The notes below the pieces were generated by a model. The model searched no databases. It was not told the DNA's origin and worked only from the letters and a program-made list of their open reading frames with translations. From NCBI RefSeq assembly GCF_003265705.1, contig NW_020312827.1:15209340-15273339 (forward strand): a stretch of 64,000 bases of DNA. Reading direction: 5' to 3'. A program made the translations under genes and the position numbers. How positions within the stretch are numbered: the first letter of the stretch is position 1; the number at the start of each line of letters is the position of its first letter. Source of the stretch: Callorhinus ursinus. Taxonomy: Eukaryota > Chordata > Mammalia > Carnivora > Otariidae. Shown piece after piece: positions 34,440 through 45,330 of this stretch.

Positions 34440-34880
34440 TACTCCTTAGGCTGGGCGTCTTCATCCTTCTCTAGGCTGCTTTCTGCCCCAAAAGGCTGGC
34501 CTTCTGGTCCACATTGATAGGGCTCCTGGGTCCTTTGCTTCCTGTTGACTTCCCACTCTTCAGAGGGCAGACTTGGGGGGCAGAGAAGTGAGTGGGGAAA
34601 GTGGGAGGTTTCTTACCTGAAGGACATGCTCCTTTAAGGGTTCCAACTCTTCATAAACATCCTCCATCAGGGGCTGAGGGACTGCTCCCTTAACTCACCT
34701 CTTAGGACCTAGGACTGGTGGCAGCTCAGATACTATTAAACCTGCACAAGGCACCGTCCCTTTGATTCCCCTACAACCACAGTCTTATAATAATCATTTT
34801 GTAGAGAAACCTTCTTTGAGTTATTCTAATTTTTGTGTATGTTATTGTTTCCTTTTGGATCCCTGGTTGATACTCTTTTT
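34440..34880 (+). mobile_element. Ancient LTR-like repeat
   Basis: GGCTGGGCGTCTTCATCC, GGGTCCTTTGCTTCCTGTTG, a purine-rich block, GGACTGGTGGCAGCTCAG and the end TTCCTTTTGGATCCCTGG-TTGATAC. I recall this order from an old mammalian LTR-type repeat. Family not assigned. Confidence 0.45.
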
Positions 34881-34894
34881 ATTCCAAATTTGGA

Positions 34895-35300
34895 ATGATA
34901 AGTGTTCAATTAGCTAGGATATAAACTAACAAAGAGACCCAGCATACGATGGCTTAAAAAATACTGGAACTTATTTCTCCTTCGTGTTGCAGTCAGAGGA
35001 AAGTGGGCAGTGTAGGCCTGGAAAGAAGCTCTGTGTTCCCTGACACATGTCTTCCACTGGGTAGATGGATCCAAGTGAGTGCCCTGGTCTCATCTCACTG
35101 TCTCCCAGCCAGCAGTAGTGAGGGAAAAAACCAGGGGAACTCGTACTCTATCCTTTGAAGAGGAAGGCCCCATTACCTTAGTGTCATGGCTGCAGTTAGG
35201 TGACAGAAAGGCTGGGAAATTCAATCTTTCTTTGGGCAACATGTGCCCTGCTGACATTCTATTACTATGGAAGCAGAGGAAATTGTTCTGGGGAGGTGAC
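34895..35300 (-). mobile_element. Ancient MaLR-type LTR remnant, reverse strand
   Basis: TTAGCTAGGATATAAACTAAC, GATGGCTTAAAAAATACTGG, ACTTATTTCTCCTTCGTG, GGCTGGGAAATTCAATC, ACATGTGCCCTGCTGACATT. This is the reverse complement of the same LTR type as 33340-33740. Frames inside it are not genes. Confidence 0.55.
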
Positions 35301-36519
35301 TAAATTAAGTCCAAAGGCTCATTTTATTTCAAGAGGAGGCAGACAGACACTGACTATACCCCAGGGATACAATATTCAATAAGATGCTTCTTCTTTTCAA
35401 TGAACAATGACCTAGTTATAGAAACAGGCACTAAGATAATTTCAACCCAGTATATGGGACAAGAAAAGGGTCTGGTGCAAGTGCTACAGGAGCACGGGGA
35501 GGACAGTCAACCCAGGTTTATAGTTCCGTAAAGGCAAAAAAAAAGTAGTATTTGAGCTGTGCTTGAGACCAGGATCACAAACTGTTGCTTTGTTGCCACA
35601 TGAATCACCAATGAAATTGCCAGTCCTTCAGTGGAGAAGAATCCAACACAATGTAAAGGTTGGTCTGCTCCTGTTGTAAAGCTCCTGCTCTCTGATGAAA
35701 ACTGACCTAAGTGGATCTTTCTGCATGATGTGGCCATAGCTTTTGCACCACAGCACAAAGGACACCCACTCACTTAATCCTGAGCTTTACTGATTTACCC
35801 TGAGGTCATGGCCTGAGTCAGTAGAAACCAGAAGTGGCCTGGAATAGAAAGAGAATTATTTTCAGGTTTGGCATCCTCTGTGCAGCCAGAGAACAGCCTA
35901 GTATGGGAACAACCCAACTCTTCCTGGCCTCCTTTTGAGAAAGTCAGGGGCTCTTGGGCCAACCTGCACAACAAAGTACGTTGAGCTGTTGTTCTCATTC
36001 TCCCTGTGCATTCCAAAAGCAGAATATCTGGGACCTAGAGTGACCATGTATCTTAGAAAGGAACCGTGACCTTCATTCGTTCAAATATATTTATCAAATG
36101 TCTGCTACATACCACCATGAGAGAGGCTGAGGAGTTTCTCCTAATCCCTTATGTCCTTATAATAAATCTTGATTTATATAAGGAAAATTGTCCATATCTC
36201 TTCTTTGCCTTTAGAAAATGAACTTCTATATCCTTTCAGATCTATTTCTATAAACAGAACTAGTAGAGGCAGATTTTCAAACTGGGCTCTGTTGACCCTG
36301 AGACTCAAATAATTTCCTCCAGGACCATGGCAGAAGGGGTGGGTGAGACTGTGGGTGCAGCTCTAGATCTCCCAAGCCCACTCTGCTGGAGGTACTTCAC
36401 TTTCACTGGTATTACAGATTAGGATTCCATATCACCTTTCTCAAACAAAATAGAAAATAGAGGGTTGGGGATATAGACAGGGTTCTTGCAAGTCACTGAT
36501 TGTTTGTTTACAGCTGCAT
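35301..36519. other. Mixed sequence without recognised gene
   Basis: Reverse frames of 88 and 73 codons (35507-35773, 35795-36016) have no identifiable product. GTTCAAATATATTTATCAAATG at 36078-36100 is a short L2-like scrap. Confidence 0.45.
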
Positions 36520-36950
36520 TTGGACTGTTCTGAGTTTTGCTCCCCCTATAAGGGCCAAGACTCCCCATATTAAGTTTTCAGACTCCTTTGCCAATGGACT
36601 TCAGGATGGGTTTAGCTAGTTGGGGCTCTGCAGTGGAGAGAGCATGGGAGATGAGGAGAGAAGTCACTCCAGCAGCAGTGATGGTGATGGAAGCCATGCA
36701 GAGAGTGACAGGGGGGTGACAGTAGGACAATAGCAGTAATCTGATTACACAGGCTCCTGGGTTCCACAGAGGCATCTCATATCCTCCCATGGAAAGTCCC
36801 TTGGTGGAAACTGATCCTGGGCTCTCAGTAATGTGTTCTACTATTTTGCATGGCTAGCCCATAACTATAACCAATACCTGTATTTAATCCTCTCTGTTGG
36901 AAATACCTGTAGTGGTTTCTGTTTTCCTATTTGGATCCTGACATATTCAA
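36520..36950 (+). mobile_element. Possible ancient LTR-like repeat
   Basis: AGTTTTCAGACTCCTTTGCC, GTTGGGGCTCTGCAGTGG, ATTACACAGGCTCCTGGG, and the end GTTTTCCTATTTGGATCCTGAC resemble an LTR end (GTTTCCTGATTGGACCCTGAC). Assigned only by texture and end motif. Confidence 0.4.
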
Positions 36951-38869
36951 ACAGAATGGGTATGTATTGGTTGTTCAAACAAATACAAAAATAAAAAAGA
37001 ATTGAAAACAGCTACTATAAAACAATGTCACTCAATCAGGGTTTCTTCAAACACTGCTGGATTTTAATCTGTTATGAGAAATGGGGGAAGATAAAAGCTA
37101 GTGCCTTGAGCATTGGGCATGATGGAAAGCTTATATTTTAGACTCAGCTGCCCCTCCACTGATGGTTCATAGTCCCTGGGAAGGACCCATATATTTAAAC
37201 ATGCATGTCTGCAGATCTACACTGGACAGGGAGTGATGATTTTGCCAGTACAACTGCTGGTCTAGACACCACTCACATATAAAGACAGTCTCAGCAATGG
37301 ATTTCTCTCACTGGCCATTGGATTATTTACTGTATGAATGAGGAGAAAGGTGGAGGAATGTTCTGTGTGCCCAGGAAACTGTGGTGGGTTATGTCCCTTT
37401 AAAATACATGTATCTGTCCACCATAGTGATTTAAGATTGAGCTTACCCAAATTGGATCCACCAGCCCCGTGTCCCCATGACCAAATTCTACTGAAGGTAT
37501 AATCATCATCTATTGATTGTTCTCCACTGCTCCAACACAATGTTCAAGATGCCATGGGTATATTTATCAAAATTAGAGCATGTTTAGGTATCCCTTGGAA
37601 ATAAAATTGAACTGAATTAGAAGTAGGTGAGATAAAGCACAAAGTCAGTCAGAGGCAAAATTTGTACAAAGGAGAGACAAGAGGTGTGGGGCGTGACCAT
37701 GTAAAGTCTGACACTTAAAAGCTGAGATAATTGAAGTACAATTGATCACAAAATAATGGAGTTCATCAGCCTAAGAAAAGAGAAGAGAAGGGCCAGAGCT
37801 GAAAGGATAAAATAACCATGAAAAGCAGAGTTAGACCAACACCAGGGGTCAGTGAATAAGTTCTAATGGACTCCAAAATGAGAGCTAACAGGCGGTCAGC
37901 TTCCCTGAAGCCTTCTGAAAGGTATATTAATTCAAAACTGAGATGAAAGAGAAACCAATAGTCCCAAAGTGTAAGGAAAATAATGAAATATCAATATGTG
38001 TGTGACAGGAAAGTTTAAGAGTCTGAAAATGAACAGGCCATCAAGATACAATGGGAAAAATTACAGAGAAACAAATAGCATCTGAGAAGCAGGGGAGAGA
38101 TGAGGGGTAGTGTTGAGAGTTTCATAAAGAACAACAACAACAAAAAGTTGTGATAGATGGAAGGCAAGATCTAGAAAAGTGCAGTTTCATTTTCTTTCTC
38201 ACAGTATAATCCTGCAAATTTCAGCAAACAAGGCGGGGCCTGGCATTCCGGCATTCTTATTGGGGACATTGCTCTCACTTGGTTAATGGCTGACAGTGCC
38301 CCAAACAGGAACACTTTTGAGAGTAAAATGGGGTGCTATCCATAACTACACTGGATGACAGGCATAAACAGGAATGGTCCCATGCCACTAGGATGTCTGG
38401 TCATTCCACTTCTGGGGAGACGTACACACCAGAATGGTTACAGTGAAAATGGTTAATGTAGAATATGGACAGAACCATGGAAATGTGGGTCCAAAACAAA
38501 AACAAAAACAAAAACAAAAACAAACAAAAACAAATGGCAGATCTGTTCTGTTCTACCTTTTTCTTCTAGCATAGTGAATGCAAATGGCATTAAGTTGAAA
38601 AGCTCAGCCTTCCCAGGAGGTGGGAAGGGAATACCAACTCCTTTTAATTCTGGAGCAGCTAGTTGGACCAAGTAATACTGAAGGCCCAGCCAACAGTCAT
38701 GGTGATGAAGAAGGTTAAGGCTAGGTTTCAATAGCTAATGCTTGAAAGAATAAACAAGGATAAGGACCAAGAGGAAAGTGAGAACAAATTGCGAGAAAGA
38801 CGACCTGACAGCATGCCCTTTGGTACTATTAATTGACCTAAATGTGTCTCGGGGATTAGGAAGACATGC
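36951..38869. other. Mostly unique sequence
   Basis: No named repeat except the (AAAAAC)n tract at 38489-38534. The reverse frames of 92 codons at 37262-37540 and 38453-38731 have no recognisable features, and the latter overlaps the simple repeat. Confidence 0.45.
38489..38534. repeat. (AAAAAC)n simple repeat
   Basis: About seven hexamer-like A5C units with one AAAC interruption. No adjacent SINE or L1 body explains it as a tail. Confidence 0.95.
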
Positions 38870-38990
38870 TTCTGAAACTCCTTTATTTGGCAAGTATTTG
38901 AGGAGAGCTTACTATGTGTGAGAAAATGAGCTACAAGTACAGAAATGTTGCTCTCATCTCAGAGCTCTGGTCATCTGGCAGAGAAGGTGG
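38870..38990 (-). mobile_element. L2-like fragment
   Basis: GCAAGTATTTGAGGAGAGC, TTACTATGTGTGAGAAAATG, TCATCTCAGAGCTCTGG follow the reverse-strand L2 order (…ATTTATTGAGCGCCTACTATGTG…). Diverged. Confidence 0.45.
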
Positions 38991-39614
38991 ATGTTTAACA
39001 GTGTTATAAAAAGAAGCATGATGATAGTGATGGTAGTAAGTGTCATGGCGCATAGTGCAGGGGAAGGAGGCAGGAAAGGCTCCTGGAGGGAAGAGTGTCT
39101 TCTCTCCCTTTCTCCCACTCTGATTACCTATTCATCCCTTAATTATTTGTTAACACTAGATTATTGGCTAAATAAGAACGAACTACAACCTGTATATGCA
39201 TTCCTTAATCTTTAAGAACTCTGAAGAACAACTGCATGGGGGGCAGCCCAATTTGGAAAATCTGACAGTAGTTGGTAGAAAGGTCCTGATCATGATCAGC
39301 CTGGGGCAAACTAGTGAATTCTGCTGAACTGTATCTTTGACCTGTCTTCTTTAAAAGTTCCTACATTCTCCCACTTCTCAAAATTTCTACCTTAGTTATA
39401 CTGACAGTGCTTCCCAGTTCCATGGGGGCATCTCTGACTCTTCTTTGTTATTGGATACCCAGATTTCTACCCTACGTAGTCAGTTCTTCATGCTCTAGAG
39501 GTGTGCCCAACTCACCCCTTGTTCTTGTCCCTGCAAAATACTAGCTTCTGCTGGGTACCAGGCAGTATCACCAGAGAAAATATTTGTACATATTGATAGT
39601 TGCCAAAGTGAGGG
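38991..39614. other. Unique sequence, no gene seen
   Basis: No repeat or credible coding frame. Confidence 0.45.
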
Positions 39615-40071
39615 TGTGGGAGGCAGAATTTTAAAGATGTACCTCTAAGACGCCTGTCCCCCACATATTCAAACTCTAATCCAGGTGCTCTAAGGGGAAT
39701 TTGCAGATGGAATTAAGGTTACTAATTACTAACCAGTTGACCTTAAAATAGGGAGATTGTCCTGGATGATCAAGGTTGTCTCAGTGTAATCAGGGAAGAG
39801 AAAGGCAGAAGAATTTAAAAGATGTGGTAGAAGCGGGAGGCAGAGGAAAGACAAGGCAAAAGGGAACAGGTTTCCTATGTGCTTAGAAGCAGATTCTTCC
39901 CAGAGCCTCTTGATAAAAGCCCAACCTTTTGACACCTTGAGAGACTTGGGGCATAGAAACCAGCCAAGCCCACTGGAATTCCAACCTATAGAACTGTGAG
40001 GTAATGCACTTGTGTTGTTTTAAGCTGCAAAATTGTGGTAATTCATAGGGCAAAAATAGAAAAGTAATCCA
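39615..40071 (+). mobile_element. MLT1-type LTR (ERVL-MaLR)
   Basis: Starts TGTGGGAGGCAGAATTTTAA. It has AGATTGTCCTGGATGATCAAG, GCAGATTCTTCCCAGAGCC, ACCTATAGAACTGTGAGGTAA and TGTTGTTTTAAGCTGCAAAA near the end, where the polyadenylation-type and TTAAGC region of MLT1 LTRs is expected. Solo LTR of about 455 bp. No internal viral coding sequence seen. Confidence 0.82.
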
Positions 40072-40214
40072 GAGGGACAGATAGTAGATCAACATCTTGA
40101 AGGCCACATCAACATCTTATTAACCCTGAATATTGATGCCCAGCATACTTTCTGGTAGAGAGTAGACACACAGACATGTTTAGAACTGAATACTCAAAGC
40201 ACACAGAGGCAGAG

Positions 40215-40405
40215 AGAAGGGTTAGCATCATGGAATCTGAAGCCTGTTTGCCTGGGATTATATCCCTGCTCTACCATATTTAGACGTGTGGCCTTACACA
40301 GGTTCCTTACCTCTCTGACTCAAATTCTTAATTTATAAAATAAGGATAAGTAATAGTACTTTAATCACAGGGTTGTTGTATCAATTAAGCTGCATGTGAA
40401 TAAAT
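40215..40405 (+). mobile_element. MIR SINE fragment
   Basis: GGAATCTGAAGCCTGTTTGCC, GCTCTACCATATTTAG, GTGTGGCCTTACACAGGTTC, TTAATTTATAAAATAAGGAT, ACAGGGTTGTTGTATCAATTAAG: a long, well-ordered MIR. Confidence 0.88.
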
Positions 40406-40414
40406 GTGAGCAAG

Positions 40415-40463
40415 TGTGTTTGTGTGTGTGTGTGTGTGTGTGCGCGCACGCGCGTGTGTGGTG
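40415..40463. repeat. (TG)n with CG-rich end
   Basis: TG run from 40415, ending in GCGCGCACGCGCGTGTGTG at 40442-40460. The whole tract alternates purine and pyrimidine and keeps six CpG steps at its end. Confidence 0.96.
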
Positions 40464-41539
40464 TATAATGAGCCTAGGATATAACAGCTAAAATATAAAC
40501 ACTAGCAATCATTTTAATACTGTAACTGTGATAATTATCATGCTGTTCCTTTGTGTCCTGACCCCTGTTTGGCCATGCATCTAATCTATTTGAGGGCAGA
40601 GCTACTGTTCCTTTGTTCGCTGCCACATCATAAATACCGAGCCAAACACATGTACTAAGTTCTCAGTAATTACTTTTTCATGAATATATGAATGGAAAAT
40701 GAATAACATCATGTACAAACTACACAGATAGGCAAAGTCAGCAGAGAATGTTAGATGTGAAACGTATAGGAATTGACCTGTGTTTTCCTGAAGCTATTTT
40801 TTTTTGGGGAAAAAAATTCTGATATGGGCTTGTTTTCTCATTTTTCTGTTCTGATAGCTGTGCAGCATATTAAAAAAATCGATTTCAGGTCAAATTGGTG
40901 AAGTAAGTTCACAATTTGATGTGCCTTGCTGCTCTAAACATAGAGAACCAATAGAAAAAGAAAAAGAGATATGCAAAACACATAAGGAAGCTTGAAAATA
41001 CGATAAACATTTTCTGGTGCAGACACAGATCAGAAATGGAAAATGTTTGGTGGTGAGAGTCCTAGGCAAGCTGTTTCCTGGGTCTGGAAACCTGTAATGG
41101 TGACTAGAGATCAGCGCCTGAGCATTCAAGAGAATTTAAAATGCTCTTCTTGCGTTGGGCCCCAAACTAGGCTTATCCCTTGAATCTGAAAGATGGTTTG
41201 GGACAGTTCCCCCTCAGCCAATGACAGACATAAGAGGAACTGTGGAAGCACATTGCTTAGGGCTACAACTTTATAGAAAGCTCTAACCTAGACACAGGGA
41301 AGGCAAAGACATCATGACAGCCAGGACTTGAAGCAGGCTTGCCTCTTGTGTCCTTGATGTCCCTAATATTTCTGAGGCATGTCTTCATAAGATCTAAGTC
41401 CAAACATGGGCAGCTTCTGATAAGGAAGGAGCAGAGAAAAACAAAAAAATAAAAACAGTCCAACACAAAACTAAGAAAGCCAAGAACAGCAACAACAAAA
41501 AAGAAAACAAAACCAACAATTAGAATGTAAATTCACTCC
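40464..41539. other. Unique sequence, no gene seen
   Basis: An A/C-rich stretch lies at 41440-41520. Reverse frames at 40890-41129 and 41263-41466 have no recognisable product. Confidence 0.45.
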
Positions 41540-42030
41540 TGATGAGCTTAATGTTATATAGCACTGTCCAGGATGCTCAGGGAGATAAATGCAGGGATGA
41601 CATTCATAAAACTAACAAGAAATTATGAAGCTAATTCAGGCCAATATAAAACTAGAAAAATAGTTATGGAAAACAACTATAAATCTTGGAATATTTAGAC
41701 ATTGAAATTATTAAAAAAAAAAGACCTCAATACTGGCATAAGTCTCACTTTGACATAGTTGGAGAATTAGGGAATTGGAAACTAATGCTAAAGAACTCAT
41801 CCAGAATGTAAGCAGGGGACAAAAAAAAATTAAATACATGAAGAGCAGGAAGGAATAAGGATGTTCAATTGAGGAGCTCTAAATTACATCTAACTGAAGT
41901 TTTGAAGAAAAATGGTAGATGAGATGAAGGAGAAGCCATGTTTGACGATATAAAAACCATGTATTTTCAGATTGAAGAGAGATGAAGTATGCTGATTCTG
42001 AGCAGGATAAATAATAAATAATCTACTAAC
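41540..42030 (+). mobile_element. Probable L1/HAL1 ORF1-region remnant
   Basis: A-rich text with GATGAGATGAAGGAGAAGCC, CAGATTGAAGAGAGATGAAG and GAGCAGGATAAATAATAAATAA is typical of decayed ORF1 of old L1 or HAL1 elements (…AGCAGGATAAATAAAAA…). No open frame survives. Confidence 0.5.
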
Positions 42031-42534
42031 ACATTATGACAACCTCCCTGAACTCCAGTCCTGGGCATCTCACATCAAACAGTATGTGCATTCTCTAGGA
42101 CAATCATTTCTCCATTCCTCACCTCAAGTCTCTAGTCTGATAACCTCTTTCCTCACACGCAATTCATTAGCTTCCTTCTTTTTTCCTGAGAAAATATAAT
42201 TCATCAGAAGAATTTTGTGTATTAATCACAAAATCTATCCCCTTATCTTGATCTATACCCACACATTTTGCCTTCCCGCCTTTTGCAAGAAATGAGCCAT
42301 CAGTACCCCCATCAAGTTAACCTTCCCATTTTGCCTCAGATCTCCTCTCTTCTTCAAGATGTCTTTGTTGCCAAAGTTCTCTCTCTTCAACACCATCATT
42401 CTTCTACTGAACCAGTCCAATCTGAATTCAACATGCTGCACTTTCTCCCTTCTTAAAATTACCCTCCCTTAAAGGAAATTAAAACACGGTGAGTTGCTAC
42501 TGCACAAGAATAGCTAAAACCCAGACAACACAGA

Positions 42535-42907
42535 ATGTTCCCTTTCAGGCACATTCTGACCTCAGGACCTTTGCACTTGCTAGTTCCTCTGCCTAGAACA
42601 CTCTTTCCCTAGATATCTGCATAGCTTAATCTTCTTTCTACTTTTTCAGATTTCTATCAGCCTTATCCTTTAGGCCTTCCCTGACCACAGGATATGAAAG
42701 TGTATCCCCATAATTCTTTATCTCTTTTACTTTGCTTTTTCTTAACACTTATCCATATCTACAATTTTATCTATTTATTCATTTGCTTATGGTCTCTTTC
42801 CCCATACTAAAAGCCAAGCTCCATAAAAACAAGGCTTTAATATATTTTGTTTGCTGCTATAACCATAGAACCTAGAAAGTGGAGGGCATATGGAAGATAC
42901 TCAGTAA
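42535..42907 (+). mobile_element. L2 LINE 3' fragment
   Basis: A well-preserved L2 order: CTCAGGACCTTTGCACTTGC, TTCCTCTGCCTAGAACACTC, TTTAGGCCTTCCCTGACCAC, TCTATTTATTCATTTGCTTATGG, AAGCTCCATAAAAACAAGG, GATACTCAGTAAAT. The overlapping 62-codon frames at 42253-42456 lie just before it and are not protein-like. Confidence 0.87.
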
Positions 42908-43020
42908 ATTTTTTTTTTAATTGAGATATAATTGACCTATGACAGTGTGTATGTTTAAGGTGTATAATATGTTGATTTGATACCTTTATATTTTGCAATA
43001 TGATTATCATCATTAAAGTG
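42908..43020 (-). mobile_element. L1M 3' UTR fragment
   Basis: TTTTTTTTAATTGAGATATAATTGACC and AAGGTGTATAATATGTTGATT are quoted by their first words. They match the left (tail) end of the reverse-strand L1M 3' UTR also seen at 14840. Confidence 0.7.
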
Positions 43021-44110
43021 AAACAGCAGAATATTAAAAATAAAGGGACAATCTTGAACTCTAACAGAAAAATTATCTTAAAATTAATAACTTTTCAGCA
43101 CATCTCATGAGTAACTATAGATGTGTGAATATAAGGGGGTAATAACTTCAAAATATTGAGGAAAATAACTATTAATGTAAAAATTACTTTATATGCAGTT
43201 ATGTCCTGATTTATGAGAGAGCAAAATGAAGACAAATTCAGAGATACAGAACTAAGAGGGCCTATCTTTACTAAGAGGCCAATTAGAAATATACTTAAAA
43301 AAAATTTTTTTTAAATAAGCCATTTTATTAATCACGGTCTTTTTTTTTTTTTAAAGATTTTATTTATTTATTTGACAGAGACAGAGACAGTGAGAGAGGG
43401 AACACAAGCAGGGGAGGGACAGAGGGAGAGGGAGAAGCAAGCTCCCCGCTGAGCAGGGAGCCTGATGTGGGGCTCGATCCCAGGACCCTGGGATCATGAC
43501 CTGAGCCGAAGGCAGACGCTTAATGACTGAGCCACCCAGGCGCCCCAAAATATAGTTTAGTAAAACGAAATATCAGGTCAGAGGGAAGACCCCAGGATAC
43601 AAGAAATTAAGATAAGCATCATTTTTTATAAGTTAGTAAATTTGTTTAATTAATAATTACAAAAATTGCAATAACTAGTTTTACAAATAATAATAACAAT
43701 AGTAACAATAAAAACAAAGCTAAAGCACCAAAAACTAAACTAAAACAAAATAAGGGCCCATGGAAGAGGGAAACTTTATGAGCTATTAAACCATGCTTAA
43801 GTCTAGACTATATTTGAGAAATGGATAAAAATAACGACTAACTTTAGATTTTTGAGGGGGGTAATTTAATAGACAAATGTATTTTTAAAGACTACTAATG
43901 GTAACCTTAAAGAAAAGGAATATTGTTTATAGCCTCCCAAAGAGCAAATGAGGAAAAAGGGTGGGGGACCAGAACTTTACTAAAAGATTAAGAGGTGTAT
44001 TTAAAAAGTAGAAAGGAAAAAAAAAAAAAAAAAAAGAGTAAGTCACAAGCACTTAGGCTTAAGTAAAATATCTCAGAAACCACAACAGACGGAAAACTAT
44101 TTAACTAATT
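43021..44110 (+). mobile_element. Probable HAL1/L1M remnant, split by SINE
   Basis: Decayed A-rich sequence: AACAGAAAAATTATCTTAAA, AGAGGGAAGACCCCAGGATAC, AATAATAATAACAATAGTAAC, AAGCACCAAAAACTAAAC, TAACCTTAAAGAAAAGGAATATTG. The texture matches the non-coding 3' part of HAL1/L1M. No coding frame remains. An A run of about 21 bases lies at 44010-44034. Confidence 0.45.
43340..43546 (-). mobile_element. Carnivore SINE (SINEC), possible 3' transduction
   Basis: Reverse copy with poly-T at 43340-43352, AAAGATTTTATTTATTTATT, GAGCAGGGAGCCTGATGTGG, CTCGATCCCAGG and GACTGAGCCACCCAGGCGCC. No duplication directly abuts the poly-T. The only matching flank (AAATATA) lies about 46 bp further out, at 43287-43293 versus 43548-43554, beyond a second T/A tract. 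See findings. Confidence 0.93.
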
Positions 44111-44157
44111 AATAACCGTCACACTGGTTTAAAATAAAAAAAAAGCAGATGATGAAG

Positions 44158-44250
44158 GGGCAGTTTTGCTCGGGACGCACGCGCAGAGACGGGTGCATGC
44201 GCACTCCGCGGAGGTGAGAGAAAACGGGAATAAAGACGCGTAGGAGATAT
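44158..44250 (+). promoter_or_regulatory. Isolated CpG-rich block with NRF1-like site
   Basis: In a very AT-rich neighbourhood, 44168-44243 holds about eleven CpG steps (ACGCACGCGCAG, ATGCGCACTCCGCGG, AGACGCGTAGG). GTGCATGCGCAC at 44190-44201 is close to the palindromic NRF1 consensus (GCGCATGCGC). GCGGAGGTGAGAG at 44208-44220 contains a strong 5' splice-site match (GAG|GTGAGA). Taken together it resembles a small CpG promoter with a short first exon reading right. No transcript evidence is available, and ancient repeat origin is not excluded. Confidence 0.4.
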
Positions 44251-45194
44251 TACAGGGCTCTGCCCAGATTTATCCGGATCTCCATCTAGGATCAGTTTTT
44301 GTTTTTGTTTTTCTGGAGAGGGAAGAAGGAAGAGAGAGGATGGTATTAGAGATGATTCACTTAGCAGCTTCAATTCTTTCCATGATGGTGTATTACTCAT
44401 AAAAAAGAAATATGAAGCAAACATGGCAAAATATTAAGGCCAAACGAAGCAGGATCATGCATTCATTGGTATTCACTGACCCTCTATTCTTGTCTATATG
44501 TTTGGGATAATTTATAATTCGAAATAAGGAAAACAAACGTTGAACTAAGAAAAAGTTTCTGGTAATTTAGATGTTCTCAAAATTGGTTTTCTAAGTTTTC
44601 AATAGTGTGAATTTGAAGAAAGGTTGATGCAGAAGAGGAAAGTATATGTGATTTGAGGAAATTGAATCTTCCTAAGTTCTTGCAAGCAGTCTCATATACC
44701 ATTTAAGTTGCAATTGTTAGCTTCTCTGAACCTGAGGCTCCTCTTCATTAAAGCCATTGCTATACCAAGATTATCCCGATGTCCCTGCTGTGACATGCTC
44801 GTTCTGTGGTCATTTTTACACAAAGGCATTTGACAAATGCCAATGTGAGAAAACCCAGATGGGAAAATACCTTTTCCAACTTTGGCTCCCTTGCTGCCTT
44901 TGTGGAGAAATTTACTTCTAGCTTCTACATTTCTCTTCTAATAATGCATGCTTCTTATCTATTTGATTATTTACTTTTTAAAATCATCAACTATTTAGGG
45001 ACTGGCTGATATTGGATGTAGCAAACATTTTCTCTTGTCTTAAAGACCATTGATGGTGAATTACTTGAGAGGAGGCAAATGAGGTGAAATGTATCACAAA
45101 TTCTGAGACATTCATGTTGGGGTTAAGGTGAACAGATTATTTTCAGGAGGCAGAAGAAAGCAACAACAGTACTATTAATACTAACAATATGTTG
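44251..45194. other. Unique sequence to the right of the CpG block
   Basis: No repeat that I can name and no coding frame with recognisable content. Frames at 44806-45009 and (reverse) 44119-44424 are uninformative. Confidence 0.45.
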
Positions 45195-45330
45195 AGGAGT
45201 GGTGATATTAACACATGCCACCAGCCAGAAACTATGCTAGGAGCCTAGCATACATTGTCTCACTTAATTCTTATAACAATTCTGCAAGGCGTGTATTATC
45301 ATCCTTAGGTAAGGAGGCTAACCCAAGAGT
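45195..45330 (-). mobile_element. MIR SINE fragment
   Basis: CCAGAAACTATGCTAGGAGC, TTGTCTCACTTAATTCTTATA, ACAATTCTGCAAGGCGTG, TTATCATCCTTAGGTAAGGAGG follow the reverse MIR order. Confidence 0.75.

Noticed and set aside
33340..35300. A provirus bounded by two LTRs
   Set aside because: The two similar LTR-like units are in opposite orientation and the sequence between them contains no retroviral gene remnants that I can see.
38453..38731. 92-codon reverse frame
   Set aside because: Part of it is the translated (AAAAAC)n repeat. The remainder has no recognisable content.
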